NCBI GenBank assembly: GCA_937873315.1
Contig: CALMQX010000014.1
Location: 1 to 35,516, forward strand
Source of the DNA: an uncultured Nostocoides sp.
GTDB lineage: Bacteria; Actinomycetota; Actinomycetes; Actinomycetales; Dermatophilaceae
DNA: 35,516 bases
Direction of reading: 5' to 3'
Shown here: in pieces, positions 1-7,888 of the stretch
Layout: each line of letters opens with the position of its first letter
Numbering within the stretch: the stretch's first letter is position 1
Translations under genes and position numbers: made by a program
Notes under the pieces: generated by a model
The model's database searches: none
Seen by the model: the letters and a program-made list of their open reading frames with translations, nothing else
What the model was told of the DNA's origin: nothing

Positions 1-1474
1 GCCCGTAGGACGCGAGCGAGCCGATGAGGCCGATGTTCGGACCTTCAGGGGTCTCAATCGGGCACATCCGGCCGTAGTGGCTCGGGTGGACGTCACGGAC
101 CTCCATACCGGCGCGATCACGGGAGAGACCACCCGGGCCGAGCGCGGACAGCCGGCGCTTGTGCGTCAGGCCAGCCAGCGGGTTGTTCTGGTCCATGAAC
201 TGGGAGAGCTGGCTGGTGCCGAAGAACTCCTTGATGGAGGCCACAACCGGGCGGATGTTGATCAGGGTCTGCGGCGTGATTGCCTCGACGTCCTGAGTGG
301 TCATCCGCTCGCGCACGACCCGCTCCATCCGGGACAGGCCCGTGCGGACCTGGTTCTGGATGAGCTCGCCGACATTGCGCAGGCGACGGTTGCCGAAGTG
401 GTCGATGTCGTCGGTCTCGACGCGGATATCCACGTCCTCTCCGCGACGGCGGCCCGGCAGGCTCTCCTCGCCGGCGTGCAGCGCGCAGATGTACTTGATC
501 GTCGCGACGATGTCCTCAAGGCGCAGCGTGGAGAGCGAGAGCTCACCCTCGATGCCGAGCTTCTTGTTGACCTTGTAGCGACCGACCTTGGCCAGGTCGT
601 AGCGCTTGCCATTGAAGTAGAGGTTGTCGAGCAGGGTCTGCGCGGCCTCACGGGTCGGCGGCTCGCCCGGACGCAGCTTGCGGTACAGGTCAAGCAGGGC
701 GGCGTCCTGGTCGGCGATCGGGTCCTTCTCGAGGGTGAGCTCGATGGACTCGTAGCCGGCGAAGGTCTCACGAATGTCGGCCTCGGTCATGCCCAGGGCC
801 TTGAGCAGGACGGTGACATTCTGCTTGCGCTTGCGGTCGACGCGAACGCCCACCATGTCGCGCTTGTCGATCTCGAACTCCAACCAAGCACCGCGGCTCG
901 GGATGATCTTCGCGGTGTAGATGTCCTTGTCCGAGGTCTTGTCCGGCGTGCGCTCGAAGTAGACGCCCGGGGAACGGACGAGTTGGGAGACCACGACTCG
1001 CTCGGTGCCATTGATGATGAAGGTGCCACGCTCGGTCATGAGCGGGAAGTCGCCCATGAAGACCGTCTGGCTCTTGATCTCACCGGTGTTGTGGTTCATG
1101 AACTCCGCAGTGACGAAGAGCGGCGCAGAGTAGGTCTGATCGCGCTCCTTGCAGTCCTCAATGGAGTACTTGACCTCCTCAAACCGGTGCTCGCGGAAGC
1201 TCAGGGACATCGACTGAGCGAAGTCCTCAATGGGCGAGATCTCCTCGAAGATCTCCTCAAGACCACTGCGGTCAGGGACATCGTCCCGTCCCTGCTCCTT
1301 CGCCGCCGCCACACGGGCTTGCCAGCGCTCGTTGCCGAGCAGCCAGTCGAAGCTCTCCGTTTGGAGCGCCAGCAGATCCGGAACCTCAAGAGGCTCACGA
1401 ATCTTGGCGAAGGACAGACGGCCCGAGGCCGTCCGTGCGGTGGTCACTGTCTTAGACGCGGTGCGCGCAGCCAA
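1..1474 (-). CDS. rpoB: RNA polymerase beta subunit, N-terminal part (runs off window)
   Basis: Encodes the first ~491 residues of the beta subunit of RNA polymerase; the rest lies beyond base 1. I translated it by hand because the frame is open at the window edge. The start is TTG at 1474-1472, preceded by GGAAGGAACC, giving [18 protein letters not shown] and then the usual actinobacterial [20 protein letters not shown]. The protrusion and lobe regions follow, and the rifampicin region lies near residues 416-445 ([17 protein letters not shown], then [12 protein letters not shown]). The Asp, His and Ser positions where resistance changes usually occur are all wild type, so rifampicin susceptibility is expected at this site. 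The gene follows rplL after a 585-bp spacer, so it probably has its own promoter. Identity is certain; the TTG start is well supported. Confidence 0.97.
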   Translation of the reverse strand, partial: MAARTASKTVTTARTASGRLSFAKIREPLEVPDLLALQTESFDWLLGNERWQARVAAAKEQGRDDVPDRSGLEEIFEEISPIEDFAQSMSLSFREHRFEEVKYSIEDCKERDQTYSAPLFVTAEFMNHNTGEIKSQTVFMGDFPLMTERGTFIINGTERVVVSQLVRSPGVYFERTPDKTSDKDIYTAKIIPSRGAWLEFEIDKRDMVGVRVDRKRKQNVTVLLKALGMTEADIRETFAGYESIELTLEKDPIADQDAALLDLYRKLRPGEPPTREAAQTLLDNLYFNGKRYDLAKVGRYKVNKKLGIEGELSLSTLRLEDIVATIKYICALHAGEESLPGRRRGEDVDIRVETDDIDHFGNRRLRNVGELIQNQVRTGLSRMERVVRERMTTQDVEAITPQTLINIRPVVASIKEFFGTSQLSQFMDQNNPLAGLTHKRRLSALGPGGLSRDRAGMEVRDVHPSHYGRMCPIETPEGPNIGLIGSLASYG

Positions 1475-1655
1475 GGATGGTTCCTTCCGCTGGCCCAACT
1501 CAGGTGCGTTGAATCGGGCCGGTCGACACTTCAGGTGATGGCGTCACTCCTGTGCCTGGGCCGGAATGCCGACTCGCAAGCACCCGCACAACGGGCACAG
1601 CACAGCGGCATACTCAACAGTGAGCAGGCATAGGTCAGGGGCAGCGCAAGGAATC

Positions 1656-1685
1656 AGCCTACCCCACGACGGCGCGCCTGTCCAA
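1656..1685 (-). promoter_or_regulatory. Candidate rpoB promoter
   Basis: On the minus strand TTGGAC (1685-1680) is separated by 18 bases from TAGGCT (1661-1656), a reasonable match to the housekeeping actinobacterial -35/-10 pattern. It would give an ~175-base leader before the TTG start of rpoB. Seen by eye only. Confidence 0.4.
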
Positions 1686-1871
1686 CCGGGTCAAGCCAGC
1701 GCGACCAAGGTCACGCGGCCCCTGGTGCTGGCCGCCCGCCCGAACTCCCCCGAGCTCGTGCTTGTGCACCACGCAGAATGCCCCGATGACCGGCGCGCGT
1801 CAAGCACGTGGCGCGTGAATGAGGGTCACGAGTCGATCACACTCCGGCTCGCGCTCCCCGCTTCCCCCCTG

Positions 1872-1952
1872 CCTCAACTTTCCCGCCGCATGCCGGAACC
1901 TTTCGCTTCAGGCCCCTTGTAACCGGCCCCAACCGAAAGGTTCCGACCCCAA
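1872..1952 (+). repeat. Family 1 hairpin repeat, copy A
   Basis: Begins CCTCAACTTTCCCGCCGCA and folds into a hairpin with outer arms CGGAACCTTTCG (1894-1905) and CGAAAGGTTCCG (1934-1945). This is the most diverged of four copies: where the others have TTGAG/CTCAA in the arms it has TTTCG/CGAAA, so both arms changed together. The inner stem carries three mismatches. Confidence 0.85.
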
Positions 1953-1984
1953 GTCCGACGTGCTGCCAAGGTGCTCCAACACAA

Positions 1985-2028
1985 GGGCGGGCCCGGCATA
2001 CGTTGGAAGAGGTATGCCGGGCCCGCCC
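1985..2028 (-). terminator. rplL terminator hairpin made of paired octamers
   Basis: Perfect 17-bp arms GGGCGGGCCCGGCATAC (1985-2001) and its complement (2012-2028) around a 10-base loop, 32 bases past the rplL stop. On the minus strand it is followed by TTGTGTT. Each arm contains the over-represented octamer CGGCATAC, so two octamers face each other in the stem. Confidence 0.85.
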
Positions 2029-2059
2029 GGTGAAGTGCGTCAGAGACTGACGCGCGAGG

Positions 2060-2449
2060 TCACTTGAGGGTGACGGTCGCGCCAGCGCTCTCGAGCTGCT
2101 CCTTGGCCTTCTCGGCCGAGGCCTTGTCGACCTTCTCGAGAACGGGCTTGGGGGCGCCGTCCACGAGGTCCTTGGCCTCCTTGAGACCGAGCGAGGTCAG
2201 CGCGCGGACCTCCTTGATGACGGCGATCTTCTTGTCGCCGGCAGCCTCGAGGACGACGTCGAACTCGTCCTTCTCCTCCTCGGCGGCACCACCGTCGCCA
2301 CCACCGGCGGCGGGGGCGGCGGCAACGGCCACCGGAGCGGCGGCGGTCACGCCGAAGGTCTCCTCGAAGTTCTTGACGAACTCGGAGAGCTCGATGAGGG
2401 TCATCTCCTTGAAGGCGTCAAGGAGCTCGTCGGTGCTGAGCTTGGCCAT
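2060..2449 (-). CDS. rplL: 50S ribosomal protein L7/L12
   Basis: 129-residue stalk protein of the large ribosomal subunit, which as dimers on L10 recruits translation GTPases. The N-terminal dimerisation domain ([16 protein letters not shown]) is followed by an Ala/Gly-rich hinge near residues 38-55 and the C-terminal factor-binding domain with the conserved run [20 protein letters not shown]. Length is normal for Actinobacteria. It is 48 bases downstream of rplJ, surely in one transcript, and is followed by a strong hairpin that separates it from rpoB. Levels are probably set by the L10 leader upstream of rplJ. Identification is certain. Confidence 0.99.
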   Translation of the reverse strand: MAKLSTDELLDAFKEMTLIELSEFVKNFEETFGVTAAAPVAVAAAPAAGGGDGGAAEEEKDEFDVVLEAAGDKKIAVIKEVRALTSLGLKEAKDLVDGAPKPVLEKVDKASAEKAKEQLESAGATVTLK

Positions 2450-2497
2450 GATTGGCGTCCTTTCGATTACTGATGTTCTATGCCGTGAGTGGCGGAA

Positions 2498-3040
2498 TTA
2501 CTCGTCGCCACCCGTGGCGACGTCGTCGGTCTTCGTCGCCTTGAGCGCGTCGATGGTGCGAGCCGCCTTGGACAGCGGCGCGGCGAAGAGGTAGACAGCC
2601 TTGCTGAGCGAGGCGTTCATCGCGCCCGCCAACTTGGCCAGGAGAACCTCGCGGGACTCGAGGTCCGCGAGCTTGGTGATCTCTGCTGCCGTCAGGGCTT
2701 TGCCGTCGAGGACGCCGCCCTTGATGACGAGGAGAGGGTTGGCCTTGGCGAAGTCACGCAGCGTCTTGGCCGCCTCCACCGGGTCGCCTTCAACGAAGGC
2801 GATCGCGGTCGGGCCGACGAGCTGACCGTCAAATGCGGTCACCCCGGCGTCCTTGGCGGCAAGTTCGGTCAGCGTGTTCTTGACCACGGCGTAGGTCGCA
2901 TTGCCACGCAGAGAACCCCGGAGTTCGGTGATTTGCTTCACCGAGAGTCCGCGGTACTCGGTCAGGACGGCGGCGTTCGAGCTCTTGAGCTTGTCCGAGA
3001 TCTCGGCGATCGCTGCGGCCTTGTCGTACTTGCGTGCCAT
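2498..3040 (-). CDS. rplJ: 50S ribosomal protein L10
   Basis: 180-residue stalk base protein that binds 23S rRNA and carries the L7/L12 dimers. It starts [19 protein letters not shown] at ATG 3040 with GGAGG just upstream; the core [16 protein letters not shown] and the tail [20 protein letters not shown] are typical of the family. A short acidic extension ([11 protein letters not shown]) closes the protein. It is co-transcribed with rplL and, from family knowledge, the L10-L7/L12 complex represses its own mRNA through the leader directly upstream, which is visible here. Confidence 0.99.
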   Translation of the reverse strand: MARKYDKAAAIAEISDKLKSSNAAVLTEYRGLSVKQITELRGSLRGNATYAVVKNTLTELAAKDAGVTAFDGQLVGPTAIAFVEGDPVEAAKTLRDFAKANPLLVIKGGVLDGKALTAAEITKLADLESREVLLAKLAGAMNASLSKAVYLFAAPLSKAARTIDALKATKTDDVATGGDE

Positions 3041-3083
3041 GTGGCCTCCTTCCGCTTGTCATTGCGACCTCCGGGTGAGGGCC

Positions 3084-3121
3084 CAAAACGGAAAGACGCC
3101 CCGGCACAGGGCACGGGGCGT
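3084..3121 (-). terminator. Attenuator hairpin in the rplJ leader
   Basis: Arms ACGCCCCG (3096-3103) and CGGGGCGT (3114-3121) with a 10-base loop, followed on the minus strand by TCTTTCCGTTTT. Its place between the L10 leader fold and the rplJ start makes it a likely transcription attenuator of the rplJL operon. Confidence 0.6.
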
Positions 3122-3129
3122 GAGCACAC

Positions 3130-3235
3130 GGCATACGAGGAGAACTCGTCAACCATGGTCAGTCGTGGCCTGCGCGGGTCGCCCACCGAGGTGGGGCCTT
3201 CGATCCCCTGCGGGTGCAGGTGACGACCGGCGGTC
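3130..3235 (-). ncRNA. L10 leader (autoregulatory mRNA element of rplJL)
   Basis: Upstream of rplJ the minus strand shows the layout of a ribosomal protein L10 leader: CACCTGCACCCGCAGG, a small CCACCTCGGTGG hairpin and a closing ACCCGCGCAGG that can pair back with CCTGC. The attenuator hairpin comes next. In this family the L10-L7/L12 complex binds the leader and lowers expression. Called from position and visible stems; a covariance-model search would settle the exact borders. Confidence 0.6.
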
Positions 3236-3244
3236 ATTGGTCAA

Positions 3245-3278
3245 GGGGAAACTTTACGGCCCGGAGGTCGCGGCGACC
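3245..3278 (-). promoter_or_regulatory. Candidate rplJL promoter
   Basis: On the minus strand TTGGTC followed after 18 bases by TAAAGT lies just upstream of the L10 leader. The position fits transcription of leader plus rplJL, but the match is only moderate and was judged by eye. A TTGACC further downstream lacks a good -10 partner. Confidence 0.3.
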
Positions 3279-3300
3279 AAATCCGCGAGTTGACTCCCGT

Positions 3301-3333
3301 CTCGGGATTTCGGGGTCACCCCGAAATCCCGAG
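3301..3333. repeat. Family 2 palindrome, copy 1
   Basis: Perfect 16-bp arms CTCGGGATTTCGGGGT (3301-3316) and ACCCCGAAATCCCGAG (3318-3333) around one central base. It lies in the spacer between the lipoprotein gene ending at 3410 and the rplJ promoter. The inner 27 bases recur at 31037-31063 inside coxG, with the central base C here and G there. Confidence 0.9.
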
Positions 3334-3409
3334 TTCGTCGGACTTTGCTTGTGCGCAGAACTCGGGAAACCCTTGTGTCGGGCAGGGGGCCCCCAGATCT
3401 CGCGCGATG

Positions 3410-4153
3410 TCAGCTGAGCGGCACGACCTCGGCGGCCGGTGGAGCAAGGATTGGCCCGACCACGCCATAGTCGGCGATCACCAGCGAAATCGGCGGGCTG
3501 CCGGCCAGATCAACGGTATGGACGTGCCAGTCAGCATCCACGGTGAGCTTCGTGCGCTCGCCCTGGCCGGCTGCGTAAGCGATGTCGTATGCCGTGAGCC
3601 CGCCTTCCCGAGACACCTCACCGACACTCCCCCTGGTGATCGCGGCGGTCAGGCCGTCCAGCGTGGCGCGCTCGGCAATCAGCCGGGCTCGCTCGGCGAC
3701 CGGGGCGACATTCGGATTGGTTGATGCCAGCGGGAAACTCGTCCAACTCGTGGCGCCGGTGCCACCGCCGAGGTAGACCATGCCGTCCACGATCAGCAGA
3801 TCGCTGGCCGCGTCGAGAGGGTTCGGCAATCGAAGTGCGGCCGCGCCCGCGGCATACGAGATGTCCACATCCAAGACCTGGCCATCGACCGTCGCCCGCA
3901 AGCGCATCGAACCGGCGTCGACGATTGCCCCGGTGATCCGTCGGGCCAACTCGGCGCTGTCCACCGGGTTCCCCGACGGCGCTATCGACGCAGTTGTCGG
4001 CGAGGTTGACGGCGCCGCCGTGACGGCGCCACTCGGCCCGATCCCGGTCCCGTCCACTCCGGGACCCGACGGCGCGGGCGACCCAGATCCCGCGCACGCG
4101 GACAGCGCCGCCGCGAGCACGAGGCTCGCGGCGGCGCCGCCTGCGGAGAACAA
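3410..4153 (-). CDS. LppX/LprG-like lipoprotein (second of a tandem pair)
   Basis: About 247 residues with a lipoprotein signal peptide ending LSACAG, a Ser/Pro/Thr-rich linker, and a C-terminal domain that looks like the LolA-type LppX/LprAFG fold (inference from the pattern of beta-rich segments such as DLLIVDGMVYLGG). Its last part, PILAPPAAEV, matches SIVEPPAAEV in the gene just upstream, so the two are tandem paralogs. Start is uncertain. TTG at 4153 gives MFSAGG with no positive charge, and sits 17 bases past GAAGG. An in-frame ATT at 4159 gives MRLFSAGG, with the expected Arg and better spacing (11 bases). It begins right after the stop of the upstream gene, so the two are translationally linked. 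Cargo is unknown. Confidence 0.8.
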   Translation of the reverse strand: MFSAGGAAASLVLAAALSACAGSGSPAPSGPGVDGTGIGPSGAVTAAPSTSPTTASIAPSGNPVDSAELARRITGAIVDAGSMRLRATVDGQVLDVDISYAAGAAALRLPNPLDAASDLLIVDGMVYLGGGTGATSWTSFPLASTNPNVAPVAERARLIAERATLDGLTAAITRGSVGEVSREGGLTAYDIAYAAGQGERTKLTVDADWHVHTVDLAGSPPISLVIADYGVVGPILAPPAAEVVPLS

Positions 4154-4165
4154 TCGAATGAGCGC

Positions 4166-5026
4166 TCAGCCCTTCATCATCTCGGCGAAGGAGGTCACTT
4201 CGGCCGCCGGCGGCTCGACGATCGAGACAGCCTCGCCCCACTTGGAGTAGGTCACGGTCATGACCTCCTTCTTGCCCTTGGTCTCGGTGGTGATGACCGC
4301 CTTGGTCGGCAAGCCCTTAGCGTCGAAGGTTTGGACCATGGTCATCGAGCCCGTGGCATCCGCGGCTGCAGAGGCAGCCGCCGAGGGCACCGCACCAGTA
4401 CCCAACTTCTCCAGCGCCTTCTTGGACATCTCCGCCATCTGGGCCGCGGTCAGCGAGGTCTCATAGGTCACCGAGCCGCCATCCACGGCCGTCACCTTGG
4501 TATCCACGCCCGTGACCGTGTCCATGAGCGCCGAAGGGTCCGCGGCCTTGCTCATCTGCTCGAGCATGGGGGCGAACATGGCGCTCATCGGGTCGCTGGC
4601 GTCCCCGCTGATCTTGATCCACTTCTTACCCTCGGGCATGTCAGGCATGCCGCCCATGTAGAGCACCTTGCCCACCTTGAGCATCTCCATCTTGCCCTCG
4701 GCGCTGGTCATCGTCATGCCGAAGTTGGAAGAGACATAGTCCATGTCCATCTCCATGGTGCCTTGACCCGCGACCTCCATACTCGCGTGGCCGGTCTTGG
4801 CCGCCTTGATCGCAGCCGTGGAGGCGGCTCCCAAGGTGGCCAGCGAGACGGTGTCCCCGACCTTGGCGCCCGGAGCAGCCGCCGTTTGGCTGCTTCCAGC
4901 GCTGCCAGTGCTGCCACTCGCGCCTGGCGAGCCCGTCGTCGAACCACAGGCGGTCAACGTCAGCCCCACCGCCAGGGCGAGGGGCGCCGCAGCTACGCGG
5001 GTCACACGGCGAATCGAAACGGTCAT
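4166..5026 (-). CDS. LppX/LprG-like lipoprotein (first of a tandem pair)
   Basis: 286-residue secreted lipoprotein. I chose ATG 5026 (MTVSIRRVTRVAAAPLALAV) because GGGAGGGAC precedes it and it gives a proper signal peptide with lipobox LTAC; the longer open frame runs into the rplA terminator. After a Gly/Ser/Thr linker the mature part is Met- and Lys-rich (HASMEVAGQGTMEMDMDYV, KVLYMGGMPDMPEGKKWIK), resembling LppX/LprAFG-type lipid-binding lipoproteins. That function is inference. It follows rplA after a strong terminator, so it is probably expressed separately from the ribosomal genes, together with its paralog downstream. Confidence 0.85.
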   Translation of the reverse strand: MTVSIRRVTRVAAAPLALAVGLTLTACGSTTGSPGASGSTGSAGSSQTAAAPGAKVGDTVSLATLGAASTAAIKAAKTGHASMEVAGQGTMEMDMDYVSSNFGMTMTSAEGKMEMLKVGKVLYMGGMPDMPEGKKWIKISGDASDPMSAMFAPMLEQMSKAADPSALMDTVTGVDTKVTAVDGGSVTYETSLTAAQMAEMSKKALEKLGTGAVPSAAASAAADATGSMTMVQTFDAKGLPTKAVITTETKGKKEVMTVTYSKWGEAVSIVEPPAAEVTSFAEMMKG

Positions 5027-5073
5027 CAGGGGTCCCTCCCGGAGTGAATGAAATGTGTCCGAGCACATGCTAA

Positions 5074-5107
5074 AGGGCCGCCCCGACGATGACGTCGGGG
5101 CGGCCCT
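5074..5107 (-). terminator. rplKA terminator
   Basis: Perfect 15-bp stem AGGGCCGCCCCGACG (5074-5088) and complement (5093-5107) with a 4-base loop, 27 bases after the rplA stop. It separates the ribosomal genes from the lipoprotein pair. Confidence 0.85.
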
Positions 5108-5134
5108 CGTTGTCACGCAATCGTGACGAGCAAC

Positions 5135-5848
5135 TCAGGCCTCGTCCTCGGAGAGGAGGTTACGAGTCTTGGTGTGGTCCAGGGCAATGCCGGGGCCAAG
5201 CGTGGTCGCCAAGGTCGCCTTGCTGATGTAGCGGCCCTTGGAGGCGGCCGGCTTGAGACGCAGGATCTCCTCCAGCGCAGCGCCGTAGTTCTCGACCAGC
5301 GCGTTCTCGTCGAAGGAGACCTTGCCGATGATGAAGTGCAGGTTCCCGTGCTTGTCGACGCGGAACTCGATCTTGCCGCCCTTGATGTCGGAGACGGCCT
5401 TGGCGGTGTCCATGGTGACGGTGCCGGTCTTGGGGTTCGGCATGAGGCCACGCGGGCCGAGGACCTTACCCAGTCGACCGACCTTGCCCATGAGGTCCGG
5501 AGTCGCTACGACGGCGTCGAAGTCGAGCCAGCCGCCAGCGACCTTGTCGATCAACTCGTCGCTGCCGACGAAGTCGGCGCCAGCCTCGCGGGCGGCGTCG
5601 GCCTTGTCACCATTGGCGAAGACCAGAACGCGGGCCGTCTTACCGGTCCCATGCGGGAGGTTGACGGTGCCACGGACCATCTGGTCGGCCTTGCGGGGGT
5701 CGACACCGAGGCGGAAGGCCACCTCGACGGTCTCGTCGTACTTGGCCTTCGCGGTCTTCTTCGCCAGGCGGACCGCCTCAAGCGGGCTGTAGACCCGGTC
5801 GGGCTGGATCTGCTCCACGGCGGAGCGATAGTTCTTGCTGCGCTTCAC
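5135..5848 (-). CDS. rplA: 50S ribosomal protein L1
   Basis: 237-residue L1, which builds the mobile L1 stalk at the ribosomal E site. I set the start at GTG 5848 ([20 protein letters not shown]), preceded by AGGAG at normal spacing; the open frame extends 20 codons upstream without ribosomal similarity. The family signature [15 protein letters not shown] is intact and the length is normal. It follows rplK by 113 bases in the same transcript. A short GGCCTACC/GGTAGGCC hairpin (5911-5937) lies in that gap. L1 often represses its own operon, but no site could be assigned here. Confidence 0.98.
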   Translation of the reverse strand: MKRSKNYRSAVEQIQPDRVYSPLEAVRLAKKTAKAKYDETVEVAFRLGVDPRKADQMVRGTVNLPHGTGKTARVLVFANGDKADAAREAGADFVGSDELIDKVAGGWLDFDAVVATPDLMGKVGRLGKVLGPRGLMPNPKTGTVTMDTAKAVSDIKGGKIEFRVDKHGNLHFIIGKVSFDENALVENYGAALEEILRLKPAASKGRYISKATLATTLGPGIALDHTKTRNLLSEDEA

Positions 5849-5961
5849 TGCTGCTCTCCTGAAATGAGATGGAAAAGTCGTGGTGCGGGTCAGCGCTGAC
5901 CCTCCCACTGGGCCTACCGATCATGTGCGGGTAGGCCGGGTGGCCGATCCTGAGCGGATGC

Positions 5962-6399
5962 TCAGATGTCGGCCGGGGTGGTGATGCCCATCTGACGCGC
6001 GGTGCCGGCGATGATCCGCATGGCGGCCTCGACGTCATTGGCGTTCAGGTCGGGCATCTTGGTCTCGGCGATCTCCCGGAGCTGGTCCTTGGAGAGGGAT
6101 CCGACCTTGTCCTTCAAGGGGTTCCCCGCGCCCGAGGACACGCCCGCGGCCTTCTTGATCAGCTCCGACGCCGGCGGCGTCTTGGTGATGAAGGTGAACG
6201 AGCGGTCTTCGTAGACCGTGATGACGACGGGGATGATGCTGCCGCGCTGGTGCTCGGTCGCCGCGTTGTACGCCTTGACGAACTCCATGATGTTGACGCC
6301 GTGCTGACCGAGCGCGGGGCCGACCGGGGGCGCGGGGGTCGCGGCACCTGCCTGGATCTGCAGGTTGATGTAGCCGGAGACCTTCTTCTTGGGGGGCAT
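5962..6399 (-). CDS. rplK: 50S ribosomal protein L11
   Basis: 145-residue L11 of the GTPase-associated centre. The start [20 protein letters not shown] is the usual actinobacterial form. The N-terminal domain has the Pro-rich [19 protein letters not shown] run and the C-terminal domain binds the 23S rRNA thiostrepton region. It lies 69 bases downstream of nusG and directly before rplA, the standard order. Nothing unusual was seen. Confidence 0.99.
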   Translation of the reverse strand: MPPKKKVSGYINLQIQAGAATPAPPVGPALGQHGVNIMEFVKAYNAATEHQRGSIIPVVITVYEDRSFTFITKTPPASELIKKAAGVSSGAGNPLKDKVGSLSKDQLREIAETKMPDLNANDVEAAMRIIAGTARQMGITTPADI

Positions 6400-6468
6400 T
6401 GCTGTCCTTTGTGTGTTGTGGGCCCACGCCGAGGGGCGATGACCCGGTTGCCGTGCTGGCCTTCAGGA

Positions 6469-7293
6469 TCAGATCTTGGCGACCTGGCTGAAGGACAACT
6501 CGACCGGGGTCTCCCGGCCGAAGATAGTGACCAGAACCTTGAGCTTCTGGGTGTCGGGGTTGATCTCGGAGATCGTCGCCGGGAGGGTCTCGAAGGGACC
6601 GTCCATGACCGTGACCGACTCGCCGACCACGAAGTCGACGATGGTCTCGGTGCGGGCGGTGCCGGTCGCGCCGGCGGCGGCGCCGGGGGTACCAGCCGCG
6701 GCCGCAACAGCCTCGATGTCGGCCGGCTTGAGCATGGTGAAGACCTCATCCAGGCTCAGCGGCACCGGCTGGTGCGCATTGCCGACGAAGCCGGTGACAC
6801 CCGGGGTGTGCCGAACGGCTCCCCAGGACTCATCGGTCAGCTCCATCCGCACCAGGACGTATCCGGGGTAGCGGACCCGCTCGACCATCTTGGGCTGGCC
6901 GCCCTTGATCTCGCGGACGGTCTCCATCGGGACCTCGATCTGGAAGATGTAGTCCTCCATGTTGAGCGAGGTGATGCGCGAGGCGAGGTTGGCATTGACG
7001 CGCTTCTCGTAGCCCGCGTAGCTGTGGATGACGTACCAGTCCCCGAGCTGGAAGCGCAGTTCGTCCTTGAACGCCTGGACCGGGTCAACGGCCGCGGGCA
7101 CGTCGCCATCCTCGTCCTGCTCAGCGGATTCCTGCTCAGCGGTCTCCTGCTCAGCGGCGTCCGGGGTCACTGCATCGTCCGCCTGGGCGAGTCCTGCCGA
7201 GGCGTCCTCGTCCACGACGTCGCCAGCCTCGACGGCCTCAACCACCTCGTCGGTGGTCTCGTCGTCGGGCTCTGCGGTCCACTGGTCGGACAC
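6469..7293 (-). CDS. nusG: Transcription termination/antitermination factor NusG
   Basis: 274 residues from a GTG start at 7293 with GGAAGAGG upstream. The first ~85 residues form a highly acidic, low-complexity extension (many Asp, Glu, Ala) common in Actinobacteria. The NGN domain follows ([39 protein letters not shown]), and the C-terminal KOW domain has [16 protein letters not shown] short Ala/Gly linker near residues 190-205 separates the two. NusG binds RNA polymerase and links it to Rho or ribosomes. It sits between secE and rplK as in most bacteria. Confidence 0.98.
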   Translation of the reverse strand: MSDQWTAEPDDETTDEVVEAVEAGDVVDEDASAGLAQADDAVTPDAAEQETAEQESAEQDEDGDVPAAVDPVQAFKDELRFQLGDWYVIHSYAGYEKRVNANLASRITSLNMEDYIFQIEVPMETVREIKGGQPKMVERVRYPGYVLVRMELTDESWGAVRHTPGVTGFVGNAHQPVPLSLDEVFTMLKPADIEAVAAAAGTPGAAAGATGTARTETIVDFVVGESVTVMDGPFETLPATISEINPDTQKLKVLVTIFGRETPVELSFSQVAKI

Positions 7294-7366
7294 GGGTGAC
7301 CTCTTCCTTCAACACAATGTGGGCGGTATGCCGCGCGGCAGGACTACCGGGTGACCCCGGCAACGA

Positions 7367-7630
7367 TCAGCCCCCGAAGACGAGCCCGATGAGCTTGGAG
7401 AACCCGAGGTCCAGTCCGGCGACCAGAGTCATCATCACCGTGACGAACACGATGACGACGAGGGTGTACTGCCATAGCTCGTTGCGCGTCGGCCGAACGA
7501 CCTTGCGCAGCTCGTCGAGGATCTGACTAATGAACAGGCCAATGCGTCCGAAGAGCCGAGTCAGAGGGTTACCACCGGTGGCCTTGCCCTTTGCAGGCTT
7601 GGCGGTGCGGGGGTGTCCCACGTCTGTCAC
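7367..7630 (-). CDS. secE: Protein translocase subunit SecE
   Basis: 87-residue single-span SecE of the SecYEG channel. I prefer GTG 7630 (MTDVGHPRTAKPAKGKATGG) because AGAAGG precedes it at normal spacing; a GTG five codons upstream (7645) is possible. A basic N-terminal segment is followed by the conserved cytoplasmic helix ILDELRKVVRPTRNELWQYT and one membrane helix (LVVIVFVTVMMTLVAGLDL). It lies between tRNA-Trp and nusG, the classic position. Confidence 0.97.
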   Translation of the reverse strand: MTDVGHPRTAKPAKGKATGGNPLTRLFGRIGLFISQILDELRKVVRPTRNELWQYTLVVIVFVTVMMTLVAGLDLGFSKLIGLVFGG

Positions 7631-7670
7631 GGTGCCTTCTTCCACATTGGTCGTTCACGGTCCTGCTACG

Positions 7671-7743
7671 CAGGGCAGGAGGGACTCGAACCCCCAACCG
7701 CCGGTTTTGGAGACCGGTGCTCTACCAATTGAGCCACTGCCCT
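7671..7743 (-). tRNA. tRNA-Trp (anticodon CCA)
   Basis: Folds as a cloverleaf of 73 bases. Acceptor arms AGGGCAG/CTGCCCT, D arm GCTCAATTGGTAGAGC, anticodon stem-loop CCGGTCTCCAAAACCGG with CCA, T arm GGGGGTTCGAGTCCC, and G as the discriminator base. CCA is not encoded at the end. It precedes secE, as in many Actinobacteria. Confidence 0.98.
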
Positions 7744-7888
7744 AAGACCTCTCCTGGATGGGCCGGAGGGGTCCCGGTGGTGTCGAACCGCGAGCCACGG
7801 GCACGCCGAAGTCTTGGTGCAAACACCGAGGGATCAGCATACGTGACCCGGCTCGGTGGCGCGAACCGACCATGGAAGGATGGTCGGC

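Larger units (their letters stand above)
1475..2059. other. rplL-rpoB intergenic region without a gene
   Basis: This 585-bp spacer holds, in the minus-strand direction of travel, the rplL terminator hairpin, a copy of the family 1 hairpin repeat, a candidate rpoB promoter and a lone CGGCATAC octamer at 1606-1613. The open frames in it have no start context, no recognisable protein sequence and overlap the repeats, so I see no gene. Confidence 0.7.
3041..3409. other. Spacer between lipoprotein gene and rplJ
   Basis: A 369-bp region without a protein gene. It holds the L10 leader, its attenuator, a candidate promoter, one CGGCATAC octamer (3129-3136) and the family 2 palindrome. The small open frames here overlap the structured RNA or the palindrome and are not credible genes. 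Confidence 0.7.

Noticed and set aside
1-1474. Rifampicin resistance change in rpoB
   Set aside because: The 416-445 region reads as wild type at the Asp, His and Ser hot spots.
77-1633. 518-residue open frame on the plus strand opposite rpoB
   Set aside because: Antisense shadow of rpoB caused by high GC; the minus strand translates to an intact, highly conserved RpoB.
1566-1922. Small gene in the rplL-rpoB spacer
   Set aside because: No ribosome site, no protein family pattern, and it runs through the rpoB promoter region and a hairpin repeat.
3290-3724. Open frame starting in the family 2 palindrome
   Set aside because: Half of it is the palindrome and its flank, the rest is antisense to the lipoprotein gene. 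The similarity of its start to CoxG (GFRGHPEIP) comes from the shared palindrome only.
6250-7299. 349-residue open frame opposite nusG and rplK
   Set aside because: Spans two conserved genes on the other strand and has no recognisable motif.
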